DNA of 64,000 bases, taken from NCBI GenBank assembly GCA_910574455.1, contig CAJSYZ010000004.1, forward strand, positions 4,102,599 through 4,166,598, written 5' to 3'. The notes beneath the pieces are model-generated. The model was not told where the DNA came from. It saw nothing but the letters and a program-made list of their open reading frames with translations, and did not search any database. Positions 33,818 through 45,630 of the stretch are shown piece by piece; positions within the stretch are counted from its first letter, which is position 1; every line of letters begins with the position of its first letter. Position numbers and translations under genes: made by a program. The stretch comes from Trichaptum fuscoviolaceum. Its lineage: Eukaryota > Basidiomycota > Agaricomycetes > Hymenochaetales > Trichaptaceae.

Positions 33818-34999
33818 TCAGTCCATGAGCGGCTGGTTGTGAGCAAAAGATTCAAAAGCGTACATGCGGGCACCTTGACGAATAAATAGTTGAGTGAGCT
33901 GAGTAGGTTCTGTTCGTAGGCGAGAGAAGATGGCAATTAAAATTAGTGGTCCTATAATATCTCCGAATTTGAAAATGAACTTACGAGGAGCAACGTAATT
34001 AGATTGGGATATGACTTCGAAAACATTAGTGTAGACTGTGGCGAGTATGCTTCCTTGGCTTGAGCTCATGGGACCCGCGCCACCGATCCTGGAGAAGAAC
34101 AACTGCATGTCAGAGGGGCTGATTGAAAGTTGTCTGATTTCACAAACCTCGGTAAGCGCATTAGAGTAATCTTTAAAATATAACGCCCGCGTTGCCGAAC
34201 GCTGACGTCGGGGAATATGAAATATGGACAATTGTGGCCGTGAAGATTGCGCAGGATTTGCGCGGAGGAGACTAGTGTGCCATATAGGAGACGGCGGGTC
34301 GCTCCCGCGCCCTCCGAGTCTAACGCTACGCCATTCTCGGTACAGAGAGAAAGATGTGCGACGAGGAAAGGCAATTCCGTACTCCTGGAAAACATTCTAC
34401 ATGAATAATTTATCGTCACATTTTTTCATGACAATACGCACGGATTGATCGGAGAACCAGCTTGGTCGGTGATGGTGAGTCGAACAATGGGCGGCGGAGC
34501 TAAAGGTAAGCGCGACAAGACTGCAGGCCCGTATTCAGCAGTCCGCTCTGGATGTTGTTCGACATCAAGCCTATAAGTTCTGCAGAAGCGTACGTCAGAA
34601 ACAATTTGATGGTCACGAAAGCTAGTAAAAATCTGTGTACCTTCCGCGAGCATCCGGTAGACTGGCCGGGATAGCGTAGGTAGGTACAGCCCCTCCACGA
34701 CCTAAGGCGGACGGTGTGGGGACGAAAGCACGCTGTCGGCTAGAGGACGCTCCTGGCACGTGAGTTGACGCGACGCGCTGGCGCACGTAGTTCGGCGCGT
34801 TTGCACTGCCTCCACCCGACGACGCAGTCCGCGGTTGTTGACCCGCAAGGAAGTTGATCGCAAGGCGTTCACGGCCGACAGCAGGAAGTGCATCTGCATT
34901 AACGACATTGTCGCCAGCGGACGTTGACTGACACCTCTGACGCGGGGATCCAGACGGAGAAGAGCCATACGGACTCGGATAACGGCTGGAACCACTCAT
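33818..34999 (-). CDS. Velvet-domain transcriptional regulator
   Basis: Five exons (34641-34999, 34442-34579, 34148-34384, 33985-34088, 33818-33909) give 309 aa. After a Ser/Pro-rich N-terminal ~115 residues comes the velvet fold: YRLDVEQHPERTAEYG, LAPPPIVRLTITD, PFLVAHLSLCTENG, RLLYGTLVSSAQ, the hallmark GHNCPYFIFPDVSVRQRG, and YILKITLMRLPR. The C-terminal strand runs ATVYTNVFEVI to the terminus. Velvet proteins are NF-kB-like DNA-binding factors that coordinate development and secondary metabolism. VosA, VelB or VelC identity cannot be decided. The start at 34999 may not be the true one, since the frame stays open upstream into a possible extra exon at 35260-35448. Confidence 0.92.
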
Positions 35000-36197
35000 G
35001 CGAATCAGAACGGCTTTGCGAAGGGATCGGAGGATGCAAAGCTGTCGATGTAAAGAAGATTTGCGAGCTCTAGAAGAGCAGCTGAGGGTGCAGCGTTGGA
35101 GATGCCGATGAAGGTCATTTGGCTAAAGGTTAAATAGTGTTTATGGTCGAGCGGATAGCGATGAGATCGTAGATTCAGCAGAGAAAATAGGAAGAAAATG
35201 CATCAGCAAAATAGCCTGGTAACGCAAAGACTAAAAATTGGACATATCCGAGTACTAACCTGTGCACTCCAGAGATCATGGCCCAGGACAACCGATATTG
35301 GACGAGTGTATTTCGCATTTCGGATTTTTTGATGGAGCTGGGGATCGCCGATTAGAGGACGGGAACTGTAACGTCGTCCCTTGCCGTAGGTGGTGGGACG
35401 CGAAGAAGAGTGAGAGTCGAAGAGGATGAAACGGGGGGCTCGGGTCATTTTTAGTGAGCTATGAGCCGAGCTACAAGTCCAGAAAGCTAAACATCTTATA
35501 CTTTCCGTAGAGCCTCCATGGCTTCTGAGCACGAGAGCGATGTCCCATTTCTAGCAGCCGTGCTCTGCCTAGCATACATGTTAATTAACGACAAAGTTAA
35601 GAGACCCCATACTCACACAATCAAAGACAAATGAACAAATGGAAGTATAATTGATCAACACGGTCATAGCTTGCATATTGTCCGCGTTTTTTTCGGATGC
35701 AAAATCCTTGACATCGTATGAGTGAAGATCGGGTCTATCTTAGGCACGGTCCAAGCTTCATGTAAGGGCAGACGGTGCATAAGGGCAGAGTCCAAGGACC
35801 CGTGAGCCTTGGTCCATCCATAGCAGTAAGCGGGCGCTAAGGAATTCTCCTAAAATTAAAAGTGGGTAGAATATTATTATTGCTTCCGCTTTCCGGCTTC
35901 CGCCTTTCAATTTGTATTTCTTTATCCCGAAAGAAAACAAGTTCCCGATGAATTCATATGTGCAGCGGCGACCTGGGTGTTGCAATTGCCCAGCACAAGC
36001 CGTGTCTCATGGAGTCATGAAATGAGAAATGCATGAGTCGGGATTGAAGAAACGCCTGCCCGGACGGCGAAGCGTCGGGGGCGAAAAGTCCTGAACTGAA
36101 AATCTACGTACCCATACTACTACAATCAAAATTAATGCAGCGTCCATAAAATAAACATTAAGCCTGATGAACAGCTAAGTCTATTGATCGAATGAAT
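35000..36197. other. Intergenic region with possible upstream exon(s) of the velvet gene
   Basis: On the minus strand 35260-35448 is an ATG-initiated open exon of 63 codons ending in a good donor (CAG|GTTAGT). The stretch 35000-35122 is open in the velvet frame after an acceptor (TTTAG). The remainder, 35450-36197, shows nothing recognisable. Confidence 0.4.
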
Positions 36198-37074
36198 CTA
36201 GACCGCATTTTTCACATAACTCCAGATACCAGCGACCCCTGACATTAATGTTGCTGCTGCAAGAGCAGGTCGTACACCGGCTGATAACAAACAGCGAGTA
36301 AGTTTTCCCATACACATTAAATTCTGAAAGAGTAAATGGGCGTACCGGTTGACCTGTACAATGCGCCGGTCAGTGCTCCGGCACCCATACTCCCATAGGT
36401 ATCGTGTTTGCCTCGGAAACCGTCGATTGAAGAGTTAATCGCGTTGTACACGAGGGCTGTTGTCGATGTCGGAGAACCAGAGGAAACGCAGTCATTAATG
36501 CCTTGCACCAAAAAGGTTTTATGAGATGGCAGCACATACCCAAGACACCCGCAGAGTTTCCGATGAAGGTACCTCTTCTTGTGACCGAATTCAGCACACT
36601 ATTGATCCGCAGGCGAGCGTTAGATACAGCCAGCGGCCGACTTGCGCCTTCACGCAGCCCCCACAGCCCACCGATTGCGAGGCCTAAGTGTCAGAAAGAA
36701 ACGGAGTTAATTCAGAGTCTAACAGGAAGCTCGTGTGGGCAAGGAGCAAAAACTAAGTACGTACCACTCAGGTAAGTTGTCCCGGTACCGTAGCACAAAT
36801 CATCACTCCATCCTCTTGAAGGAAGTGCAGTAGCTGCCCCAGGAAGGTCGCTGACCTTGTCATCTTCGAGCTGAAGATATTCCAGCTGGTCTTGTATGCT
36901 AGCGAGGGGGTGCAACATGGTGGGGTCGAATTTGCCTGACAGAACGTCAGACGCCGTTACTGGATTTTGCGCATCGACATGACTGTAGTTGGGCGACGTC
37001 GAGAACGTTGCAGAACGCAGGGTTGAAGTCACATCTTCTGAGGATGAAGAAGAATCTCGTGAGGAGGATGCCAT
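36198..37074 (-). CDS. TIM23: Mitochondrial import inner membrane translocase subunit Tim23
   Basis: Four exons (36765-37074, 36540-36683, 36346-36501, 36198-36280) give 230 aa, close to yeast Tim23 (222). The hydrophilic intermembrane-space domain (residues ~1-100) includes a Ser-rich start and the coiled segment PLASIQDQLEYLQLEDD. The Tim17/22/23 membrane domain follows with LSGLAIGGLWGLREG, the GNSAGVLG turn, NAINSSIDGFRGKHDTYGSM and ALTGALYRSTAGVRPA. It forms the presequence-protein channel of the TIM23 complex in the inner membrane. It is divergently paired with another gene whose product appears mitochondrial. Confidence 0.96.
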
Positions 37075-37257
37075 GCTGGACGTCGCGGAAAAAAGGCTGC
37101 ACTGACGAGCGAGTCGACGGAAGCTGAGAAAATCAGCGTGAGTTCTAATGACTAATACAAAGTAACAAATAAAGTTGTAATGGCATTAGGATTTTGCTAA
37201 TAGACTTTGCTTAGTAATGTAAGTAAAGTAGCAAATTATCCGTTTGAACTAGACTGA
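37075..37257. promoter_or_regulatory. Short bidirectional promoter, TIM23 and mitochondrial TPR gene
   Basis: Only 183 bp separate the start codons of two genes read in opposite directions, both with products predicted to be mitochondrial. Core promoter elements are not distinguishable by eye. Confidence 0.6.
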
Positions 37258-38552
37258 ATGTTTACAATGATCTTGACAACTGCCTGTCGCATTGGTGCCA
37301 GACAGCGCAACCGAGCCCTCGTGCTCACTGCTGCTCGTGCTGTTGGGAGGCCAGTGAGGTCGTTGCATTCTCTAGCTTCCGCTGCGCTGGTCCCTGTCAA
37401 CCGTGTCTGCCCTCACAGCTCTTGCAACCGTCTTGCTAAAGCGTCCTTATCGTCTACATTTCATTCATCCGCAAACCGTGCGTCGTCGGGCACATTGCCT
37501 GCCCATCAAACTCTCTTGCTCAGATCTCAGGCTGATCATGTATCCTAATTGTTTTGTTGTTGTTGTCTTGTTTCGTCTCAGCAGGCCTCGCAACATCGAC
37601 GACCCCGCACTCGACTGCCGTAGACCCCGCTGAGACCGAAGCTCTCGCATGCCTCGAGAAAGGAACACAGAAGCTCGAAGAGGGTGACGTCGAGGGAGCC
37701 AAGGCACTGTACAAACGCTCTGTAGAGATAAAGCGGGACGCGGGTTCCTTATTCAACTTAGGCGTGACGCACTATCATCTAAGTTCGTGCACAAACTCAT
37801 ACTTTATTGTTTATCTTGCTTTCTTCTATCTTTAACGTCAGTCGGCTAAACTAACCCTCGGCCTGCTTAACCTTATAGAGGAGTTCGATGAAGCAATTGA
37901 GGCGTGGAAGGAATCCATTTCTCTTCAACCCTCGAGTCCGGATGCCCATACAAGTGAGCTCGTGCTGCATCATTCTTCATCCGTTCTTTCTTAATATCGC
38001 CGAATGATAGACCTTGCGAGTGCCTACATTATCTCTCCTGTCTCACGGCCCGACCTTGCCCTACATCATCTCACGTAAATCAGGTCGACATTCTCACATA
38101 GAGAATTGTAATCGCTCACAATGACTTCGTAGTATCGCATCATCCCTTGCCCCAGAGGATCCCGAGATAGCTTTTAATCTGGCGGCCGTCTTGGAAGCAT
38201 GTAAGTCTTCTATCTCTTCATAATCAATGCACGTTGTCTTCATGTGTCCCGGAACACAAGCCACCGACGCTGATGATTAAACTCTTATTGTTTGAATATT
38301 TATGATATTAGGTGGCCGGCTTGAAGAGGCTCTCACGCACTACAAGAGAAGTAAAGAATTTGGCGTTGAACGGGCGGAGATGCATATTAGAAATGTAAGT
38401 TCAAGCTTCTCATACATTAGATGTCAGTTGCTATCTTTCCTCGTGTTCTAACATGATGCTTGCTTTGGACTGGGATGAACACGATACAGGTCAGCGCCAA
38501 AATATTCGGAAAACGAATGAAAGAGGCACAGGAGTCGGAGGATCCGAAATGA
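37258..38552 (+). CDS. Mitochondrial TPR-repeat protein
   Basis: Seven exons (37258-37477, 37582-37782, 37879-37953, 38011-38074, 38133-38200, 38312-38394, 38490-38552) give 257 aa, and the phase-1 first junction is fixed by the downstream frame. The N-terminal ~70 residues are basic and rich in Arg, Ala and Ser with no acidic residue until later (ACRIGARQRNRALVLTAARA), a convincing presequence. Three to four TPR-like helix pairs follow: ACLEKGTQKLEEGDVEGAKA, EFDEAIEAWKESISLQP, EIAFNLAAVLEACGRLEEAL. The role is unknown, and it may act as a scaffold or assembly factor. Confidence 0.82.
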
Positions 38553-38968
38553 CAGGAAATAAAGTCATGGTTTGCCTCGTTGCCCGTAAGACATGTGCTA
38601 TAGACTTTCTCTACTTTCTTATTGCACTCAGATGAACTCATACGGGCTTCGTACGGAACTGTGCCTCGAGCCGCCCTCCGCATCATAGTTTACCGGCTCG
38701 CCGCCAGAGCTAATATGTCGACTCATGAACCCGTATTAATTGTCTTAGTATTACCTGTCAAATAATATTAAAATCGCCTACGAAAAGACCACGCGCGAGT
38801 ACACGTGTATAATCCTAAATTGCTAAGAGCTAACAGCGGAAGAAAATAGCGTTTAATGAAGACCTCGCGCATTTCATCAATTCCGGAATAGGGGAAAGTT
38901 AAGCTGCAAGCTTAATTGTAGAGTCAGACTAGTGGATCAATTCTGTCATCATGTACTTTACGAAGAAT
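38553..38968. other. Intergenic, convergent 3' ends
   Basis: 416 bp between the TPR gene and the P-loop kinase gene, both ending here. Nothing else is seen. Confidence 0.5.
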
Positions 38969-40583
38969 TTAATCAACCGTGAACGGGGAGTCGACAGAAC
39001 CGTTCCCATTGCAAGCGACGTCGAGTCTCGACTCGCGGACGTGAGCGTCTCCAAGCTGCGTCGTGCTCTGCGGCTGCCGATCCAGTGACCTTTGGCTACT
39101 CCCGGGCGGGTTTTCTTGAGATTCTCTAGGCGTGTTGGATTCCTGAGCGCTGTTGTTGCTCCTGTCGTGTCGCCAAGATGAGGAGATCTCGGATCGTCGA
39201 GAAGACGCATTGTATCCGCGTCGAGTTCCAGCACCGAATGAGTTGAAACCGGCCGACGATGGTGAGACAGTCGATGCGCCTCGCGCCATACTACCTCGGC
39301 CGTGATCTGCATAACGACCTAAGTCGGGTCCATCACCTCGTCCTGAGGGTCGCGACCTGCCGCGTGCCCGTGCGTTTCCCCGTGACCTGCTAGAGCGCGA
39401 TGCGTCATGGTGACCTGCAGTGAGTCCGCCTCGAGTAGCACCGCCATTTCCGAAGCTCAAGAATTGCCGGATCTCCAGCTGGACAGAAGATATTTCGGGT
39501 GGCGGGCTGTTCGCAATCTGGTCGAGTAAGGCTAGTAGCTCTTCCTCTGTGTAGGTAGGCCTAGGATGCGCTTGGGGTTTCAGATGGTAGATGCGATCGA
39601 ATCCCTCTTCGGCCGTTGGGGCACTGAACATGTTAGCGAATCGGTAGAGCACTTGTTCGCCCTGGGAAACGGAGTGGATCGTCGGGTGGTCGGTTCCTGA
39701 TAAGTAAGGTGAAATTCAGTAAATTTTAGGATAAAGAGAAAGATATGTCATGGTTGAGATCATCGAATTAAGTATAGAGGCTGTGCTCCGTTTGTAGCAC
39801 AAAGGTCCTTGCTTAGTGCGGATGTGAAAGGGAGAAGATGAAGAAATACACACTGAATTGCAGCCTTTCTCTACACACCTGTAGGAGAAGTTTAGCGTGA
39901 ATTTTAGTTCAGATCCTCCCATAGCTTGATGTTTCAAGTTTGCATTCATAGGGGTGTCAACTGCAAAACGTAGCCGGCGCCATGATGGTCATTGCATGCG
40001 ATTAATACAGATGAAAATGGAGAGAGCGGAAGTGTTTAGTCAAAATTTGATGGCATGAACGGAGCATGATGTGCGTACACACACTCACTCACATACCAAG
40101 CACCAGACTCTTGTCCCTGGTATTTCTCTTGCAATCTGGACCCAATGTGCCCGTTGACTACATAGGGCAGCACAATGGGACATGAAGGAAAGTAAATGAT
40201 CTCTGCGAAATCGAGATTTGAATCTGATAGTTTTACGAGAACTTACGTTTGGTCGAAATTCGTCCGGTCTATGCAGGCTGAGAGGCCGCTGCGCAAGGCT
40301 TGTCGTGCCACCCGTTCTACCGCCTGGCGGCTCCCGAGATCGTCCTGGTTGCATCTTTTGAACAGTGGTATGTTTTCCTCAAGTGCTTTCGCAAATGTTG
40401 TCTGAAAACGGCATATTATTATTATACCAGATGGGCATAGCCCAGCACATAGGACGGCGTCTTGCGTACCTTTCCCGAGGCGATCAGCCCGACCAGAACA
40501 AGAACGACTGGCGCGCCGTCCTTCGCCCAGGGCGCTGGCTGAACCTGTTCGAGTTCCCCGTCGCGTCCTAATTCCTGGTGCAT
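38969..40583 (-). CDS. PNKP-like P-loop kinase (AAA_33) with RG-rich C-terminal tail
   Basis: Six exons (40470-40583, 40247-40401, 40093-40157, 39944-39960, 39854-39878, 38969-39696) give 367 aa. Exons of 17 and 25 nt encode FDTPMN and VCRERLQF. The kinase core is plain: Walker A GLIASGKTT (~residues 32-40), RCNQDDLGSR, IDRTNFDQTQRAHW, lid VCRERLQFRTDHPTI and the C-terminal APTAEEGFDRIYHLKP, matching the kinase half of polynucleotide kinase/phosphatase. Members phosphorylate 5'-OH nucleic-acid ends. No phosphatase domain is present. The last ~150 residues are RG- and Ser-rich (RGNARARGRSRPSGRG), suggesting RNA binding. The intron between the two tiny exons appears to use a GC donor. Confidence 0.82.
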
Positions 40584-43309
40584 TACGGAAAGCGAGGATG
40601 CAAGCTTGCGCGTTCGTGAGGCAGTAGCTATAGCAAGCGGTGAATGCCAAAGTGATATGCGAGGTAAGCAGGGATGAAACCTGCCAAGGGTTACGAAAAC
40701 CATTACAGCAGCGTAAGATATGTTTACATACCACTCTTCAACTTGCGCGTAGTTTCACGCGGTACGCCGTGCGTACTATGCGACAACGACCACACAGATA
40801 CGAGATATCGATGGGTTTGTTGCCGAATATTCTCACTCCTGGCGGTCAAACAAGCAGTTGAATCGTGACATATGGCAAGTGAGGGACACAGATATGCATC
40901 AATGATTATCTGCGCAGCACAATGGACAATTAATATACTTTATCAGTGCCAGATTTATCGTTGACGACGTTGTGCCTTTACTAGTAGCGAACGTGCCGGA
41001 CGTTGCACGAGGTTGGTCTTGATCAAGTTGAATGTGCGCTTAATCATGATGTCGCTAGGACTCAGTCTCCGTCAATCTTAAGTTAACCGCGCGATTTCCC
41101 GACTCGGCTGCACATCAAAGTCTAATTCTATCAAATCCGAAACTTTATGTGCATATTTGCGACGAAGTGCATTTCTCCTGTTATAAGATATTTCATGAAA
41201 TAATGTAAATGTTTCGCTGCGTGCTACAAACATACATATGTTCTCATATCTGAATGCATGTTTCACCTGATCAGAATCAACTTGAAGCAACGGAGGTGAG
41301 GCTAACGAAGGACCCGATTTACACTGCAGGCGTTTTCAGTGACCGATCGATCATGTTTTCTATGAGTATCCGAAATCTCTATGTGAGGGTAAAGTAGAGA
41401 TAAGTTATGTAGAGCAACAATGGGCATGAGGACAGATTGCCGAACTCGATGTGAGCGGTGTACTCCTTCCATCCAAAGGGCGATGTCGGTTGCGAGTTAA
41501 ACGGGCAAGCAAGCAAGGAAAGGCATTCTTCGCCCTACTACAGGCTTTCAATGGAGGGATTTCTTGGAGACGAAACACTCACCATCATTCCAGAAAATAT
41601 GGCCGTATTCTACGCTTCTGCAGAGCTCGTTCTTTGACAGGAATGATCGGTATAACAGTCGCGTTGTTGATGGATAGTAAACAATTTTGGAAGGATGTAA
41701 AGTATCCACCATCCTCAAAGTCGTAATATTTAGTATCTTTGGTTCAATATAGAGGTAAAGAATCCAAGTACCCTTGATGTTCTTGACAAAATGCATCCCG
41801 ACGCTGTAGCTGATGAAGCATAAGTAATGGCATTGTCAAATAAGGGCCATGCTGATTTACATGTACATATTAGATTGAAGAAACGAGAAATTGTTGAAGA
41901 CACATGAGAGGAAAAATCAGACATACGATCTGGGGATTTTCTGTGTGGTCGTAGTGCGGCGGATATCGCTAACCAAAGGAATTCTGCTGTCTTTCATTGC
42001 TGCCGTGTGTAGAGCAGGTTCGCCCGTATTCAAGTTAAACGCAGGCGATTGGTAGCACAGATGATACAGACCGAAGTGGCCGAGGTTATTGGTTTAATAG
42101 CCAAAGACCGTTTTCCGAACTCGCAGCTTTGCCAATCAGACTGCCAGATATCTCGGTCTTCTGACTGTCCGATACTCACTGAAGGAGTATTCAAGACGTA
42201 CGTCGTGATTCAGCATGGCAAAACGCCGCGAAAGTAAAAAGTGAGTCGAAATTCCATCGAATGGCGAGAAACCGTCTCCGAGGCTTGCGGAGTCATCATA
42301 TAAAGTCCAGATTCAGAGCGTTTAAACCGTCTCGATCAAGTGAGGAGTCATCTCGGCCTTGAGCCACAAGAACGGCGCACTCTCCTTATAGAAATTAAGA
42401 GTGGCATTAGCGAGACAGGTAAGACGTCTATAGTTTATGCACTGCCAGTGGCATGAATAAAACGAGCGTCTGTATAGTAGCGCCCTGTTCTTGCCGGCCA
42501 CGTGTTGGTACTAGGAAAGTGGACGGTATATGAAGTCTAGCCATTTTTGCGTGTACATAGACTTGGATCCACCAGGTCGCGGTGTTTCGAAAAATCGCTA
42601 CGCAAAGTCATAGAGTGACTAGACTCTCACTATTCCGCATATTGCATTCCAAATAGCGAGCGTGTAGATTGCTTGGACTGCCTGAGACATCAGAGTGCTA
42701 AGCAACATCAATTTGTGTACCTGTCAACAGAGAGACGATCGTACACGAAGAGATAGTCAGTGAGCTGTTGTAGGATTAAAATAAAGAGAATGAAGACACG
42801 TACTCCCGCAGCGGCGAACTGGAGAACAAGTGCTTTCAGCCTTATTCGACGAACACCCTCGATTTGCAACAATGAGGCACTGTAGTTAACGAGGTACTGT
42901 AGTCGGCTTGAGGCGATACGTCGCACAGTTCTTAGTTCCGCATCTCATGAGAGCAAGTATTCGTCTCTATCGACGGCATGAAGACTTGCGCAGCACAACA
43001 GATCCGCAAGAACAGCAGCAGGTCGCCGAGAGAAACTGTATTAGATACATCGAGTAGATGCCCAAGTATTGAAAGTATAGAGATTGTGTGCTCGTCGGCG
43101 AAGATACATGAAGCTTTTCATGAGTGTTGAAGGAGGAGAAGTTGGACTTGGTGAAAAAGAGCAAGTCGAGAGTGCAACAATCCCAGACACCCGATTGGGC
43201 ACTGCGGAAAAGGACTCCGATTTTACCCTACAGCTTCGTGACGCCCGTGACGTGCCTTCCACAGCTCAACTTCTTGTCCTCCCCGACCCTCTCTTCGAAA
43301 ACACACAAA
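40584..43309. other. 2.7-kb intergenic region
   Basis: Divergent starts of the P-loop kinase and CYT1 flank a long stretch with many short ORFs on both strands but no recognisable domain or consistent spliced model. It contains both promoters. Nothing more can be supported. Confidence 0.45.
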
Positions 43310-44655
43310 ATGATGGCAAGGCTGCCTGCATCGGCCTTCAAGGCTGCATCGCTGGCGGCGAGTCGGCGAACAGCTGGCCAGCCACTAACACGCTCAGCGG
43401 TCGTAAGTTGTGGCTGGACTTTGTTTAATGGCAAGGAACTGACAGCGGTTTTAGCGATTTGCTTCTTCAAGCTCATCCAGCGCAACGTCGGCAGCCCAGG
43501 TGAGTTTGCATCCATACGACTGAGAAATTATGAAAATTTATGTTGGTCAGAGCTTCTTGGCTTCAAGAACGGCGGTGGTTGCGGCTACGGCGGCTTCTGT
43601 TGGGTCGATAGCGTGGTACACCTACCTTTATGGCACCATACCCTTCATTGGCGAAGTCCATGCCTCTTCTCCTGGAGAGGAGGGTCTTCATCCTCCGAAT
43701 TGGCCTTTTAGCCACAAAGGTCTTCTTAACAGCTTTGATCATGCCAGGTATACCTTGAAGTCTCACTAATTTCTATCATCCCCAAAATTGATTGTTGTTT
43801 GTGTGCAGCATCCGTCGTGGATATCAGGTCTACCGCGAAGTCTGCTCGTCGTGCCACTCGCTCGACCGAATCGCATGGCGCAACCTTGTCGGTGTCTCAC
43901 ACAATGTAGACGAGGTGAAGGCGATGGCAGAGGAGGTGGAGTATGAGGATGGGCCAAATGACCAGGGTGAGATGTTCCAGAGACCTGGAAAGCTCTCAGA
44001 CTACATGCCGGCTCCTTATCCCAATGAGGAGGCTGCGCGTGCTAGCAACGCTGGTGCGCTTCCTCCTGATTTGAGTCTGATGGTGAAGGCACGGCACGGT
44101 GGTGCAGTATGTATAACAATAAACTTTCAATCTGACATATTCTGAATTCTTTACTTAACAACCTAGGACTACGTCTTCTCTCTTCTTACGGGCTATGTCG
44201 ATCCTCCTGCTGGCGTTAAACTCCTTGATGGACTTAACTACAACCCCTACTTCCCAGGTGGTGCAATTGCTATGGCTCGTGTCCTCTTTGACGGCCTAGT
44301 TGAATACCCCGATGGTAAACTCCATCCATAATTTCACTAGTGTTTGGAAACTGGCTGACACAACCCATACTATCAGGTACTCCTGCAACTACAAGCCAGA
44401 TGGCAAAAGACGTTGTCACTTTCCTGTCGTGGGCTTCTGAACCGGAGCATGACGAGCGAAAGAAGTACGGATTGAAGGCTGTCATTCTTTTCTCCTCTCT
44501 CTTCGCAATTTCCATCTATGTGAAGCACTTCAAGTGGGCTCCTATCAAGAACCGCAAAATATGTGAGTGATATTATCACATGCTCCTCTTGATTCATGGT
44601 CTGAAACTTCCTTTGATTTGCAGTTTACACCCCGCCTGTAGGAAAGGGACACTAG
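43310..44655 (+). CDS. CYT1: Cytochrome c1, heme protein of complex III
   Basis: Seven exons (43310-43402, 43455-43499, 43551-43747, 43809-44106, 44167-44314, 44377-44562, 44624-44655) give 332 aa. A bipartite presequence is seen: basic, Ala-rich start ([24 protein letters not shown]) then a hydrophobic sorting segment ([21 protein letters not shown]). Heme attachment is CSSCH at residues ~123-127, with YQVYREV upstream. The axial Met region lies in the [12 protein letters not shown] segment, and the C-terminal membrane anchor in [20 protein letters not shown]. The product transfers electrons from the Rieske protein to cytochrome c in the inner membrane. Confidence 0.97.
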
Positions 44656-44768
44656 ACAATTATCGTAGTTTTGGAGGTGTCAATAGATCAGCTCGAAGCA
44701 GTGCTAATACCAGACTACCTTCTCATTCAACCCATTATGCGAAGATGAAAGAGAACGTGAAAAACATA

Positions 44769-45367
44769 TAACGCCCGTAGGGGCAAGCTGGTTGCTTGCA
44801 AAACCCGAACACACCTCCGGGCGTTAATTATCTGCTGTGATGCATTATTTTATTTTATTTATCCAAAACTTGATTCCATTTGGGCCACCAGTGAGGCAAG
44901 CTCCCTGACATGCAAAATTACAATTCCATATGAATATGAAAACAACAGTAATTCAGACACTGAACGCATACCAAGGTGGGCAATGTCCGAGGCTTCAGCG
45001 CGCTTCGCCCGGGCGTCCGCCCGTGCTTGCACGCTTGCGCTCGGACATTTATACATGCGCGGGCTTGCATCACGCAATAGAAAAAACAGAAGAGACTAAG
45101 CGACTGCAGTAGACTGACTGAAGCACTGAATTAAGTCAACGGCACTGATTTCAGTAAGCTGTTCCTAGGCCTGATTAATGGAAGGACATGCCTGAATAAG
45201 TAAGTTTTTACTTAAAATTTTACTTAACAGGACTTTCAGTTTCTCAGGGCATTTAAGTAACACTTAAGTCAATTTCAGCAAAAAATAGTTTTTGAATTGG
45301 AAGCACGTGCATGCAAACTTTTTGTAACATTTAGCCCGCTATAACCCTTACACCTAGGGGTGTTCGG
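44769..45367. mobile_element. Candidate non-autonomous element flanked by 10-bp direct repeats
   Basis: The word GAAAAACATA occurs directly before (44759-44768) and directly after (45368-45377) this 599-bp segment, as a target-site duplication would. The left end is a nested hairpin (TAACGCCCG ... CGGGCGTTA, inner GCAAGC/GCTTGC). The motif CCCGAACACACCT at 44803-44815 recurs in inverted form near the right end (AGGGGTGTTCGGG, 45353-45368). No coding capacity is visible. It could be a MITE-like relic, and the terminal inverted repeats are imperfect. Confidence 0.4.
44982..45049. repeat. GC-rich inverted repeat inside the candidate element
   Basis: AATGTCCGAG (44982-44991) pairs exactly with CTCGGACATT (45040-45049). 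The interior is strongly GC-rich (CGCGCTTCGCCCGGGCG), in contrast to the A/T-rich surroundings. Confidence 0.7.
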
Positions 45368-45630
45368 GAAAAACATAAAACAAACAAAAATATATGCTTG
45401 TTCATGCTTGTCAATCGTGCTCGGAACAAATAACTGTAAACTGACTCTTGAACTCTACTATACACGTTCCTGTAGTAACTTTCTTTGCTCATCTTGGCTC
45501 TTGTAGCTTTTGGATTTCATCATCTTCAACATCCCAGACATTCGACCAACATTATCTCGAACTGCAAGATTATCTTTGAGCAAATTTCTTGAAGATTAAG
45601 GTTCTACGTGCACCCCCGCCGAGAAGCAAA

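Larger units (their letters stand above)
44656..45630. other. Intergenic region, CYT1 to THP3, mostly a possible transposon relic
   Basis: About 975 bp between two plus-strand genes. It contains a nested hairpin, a GC-rich palindrome and 10-bp direct repeats (see the mobile element entry), then ~250 bp of likely promoter for the next gene. Confidence 0.5.

Noticed and set aside
35758..35985. 75-codon minus-strand ORF
   Set aside because: No domain, no flanking exons, low-complexity context.
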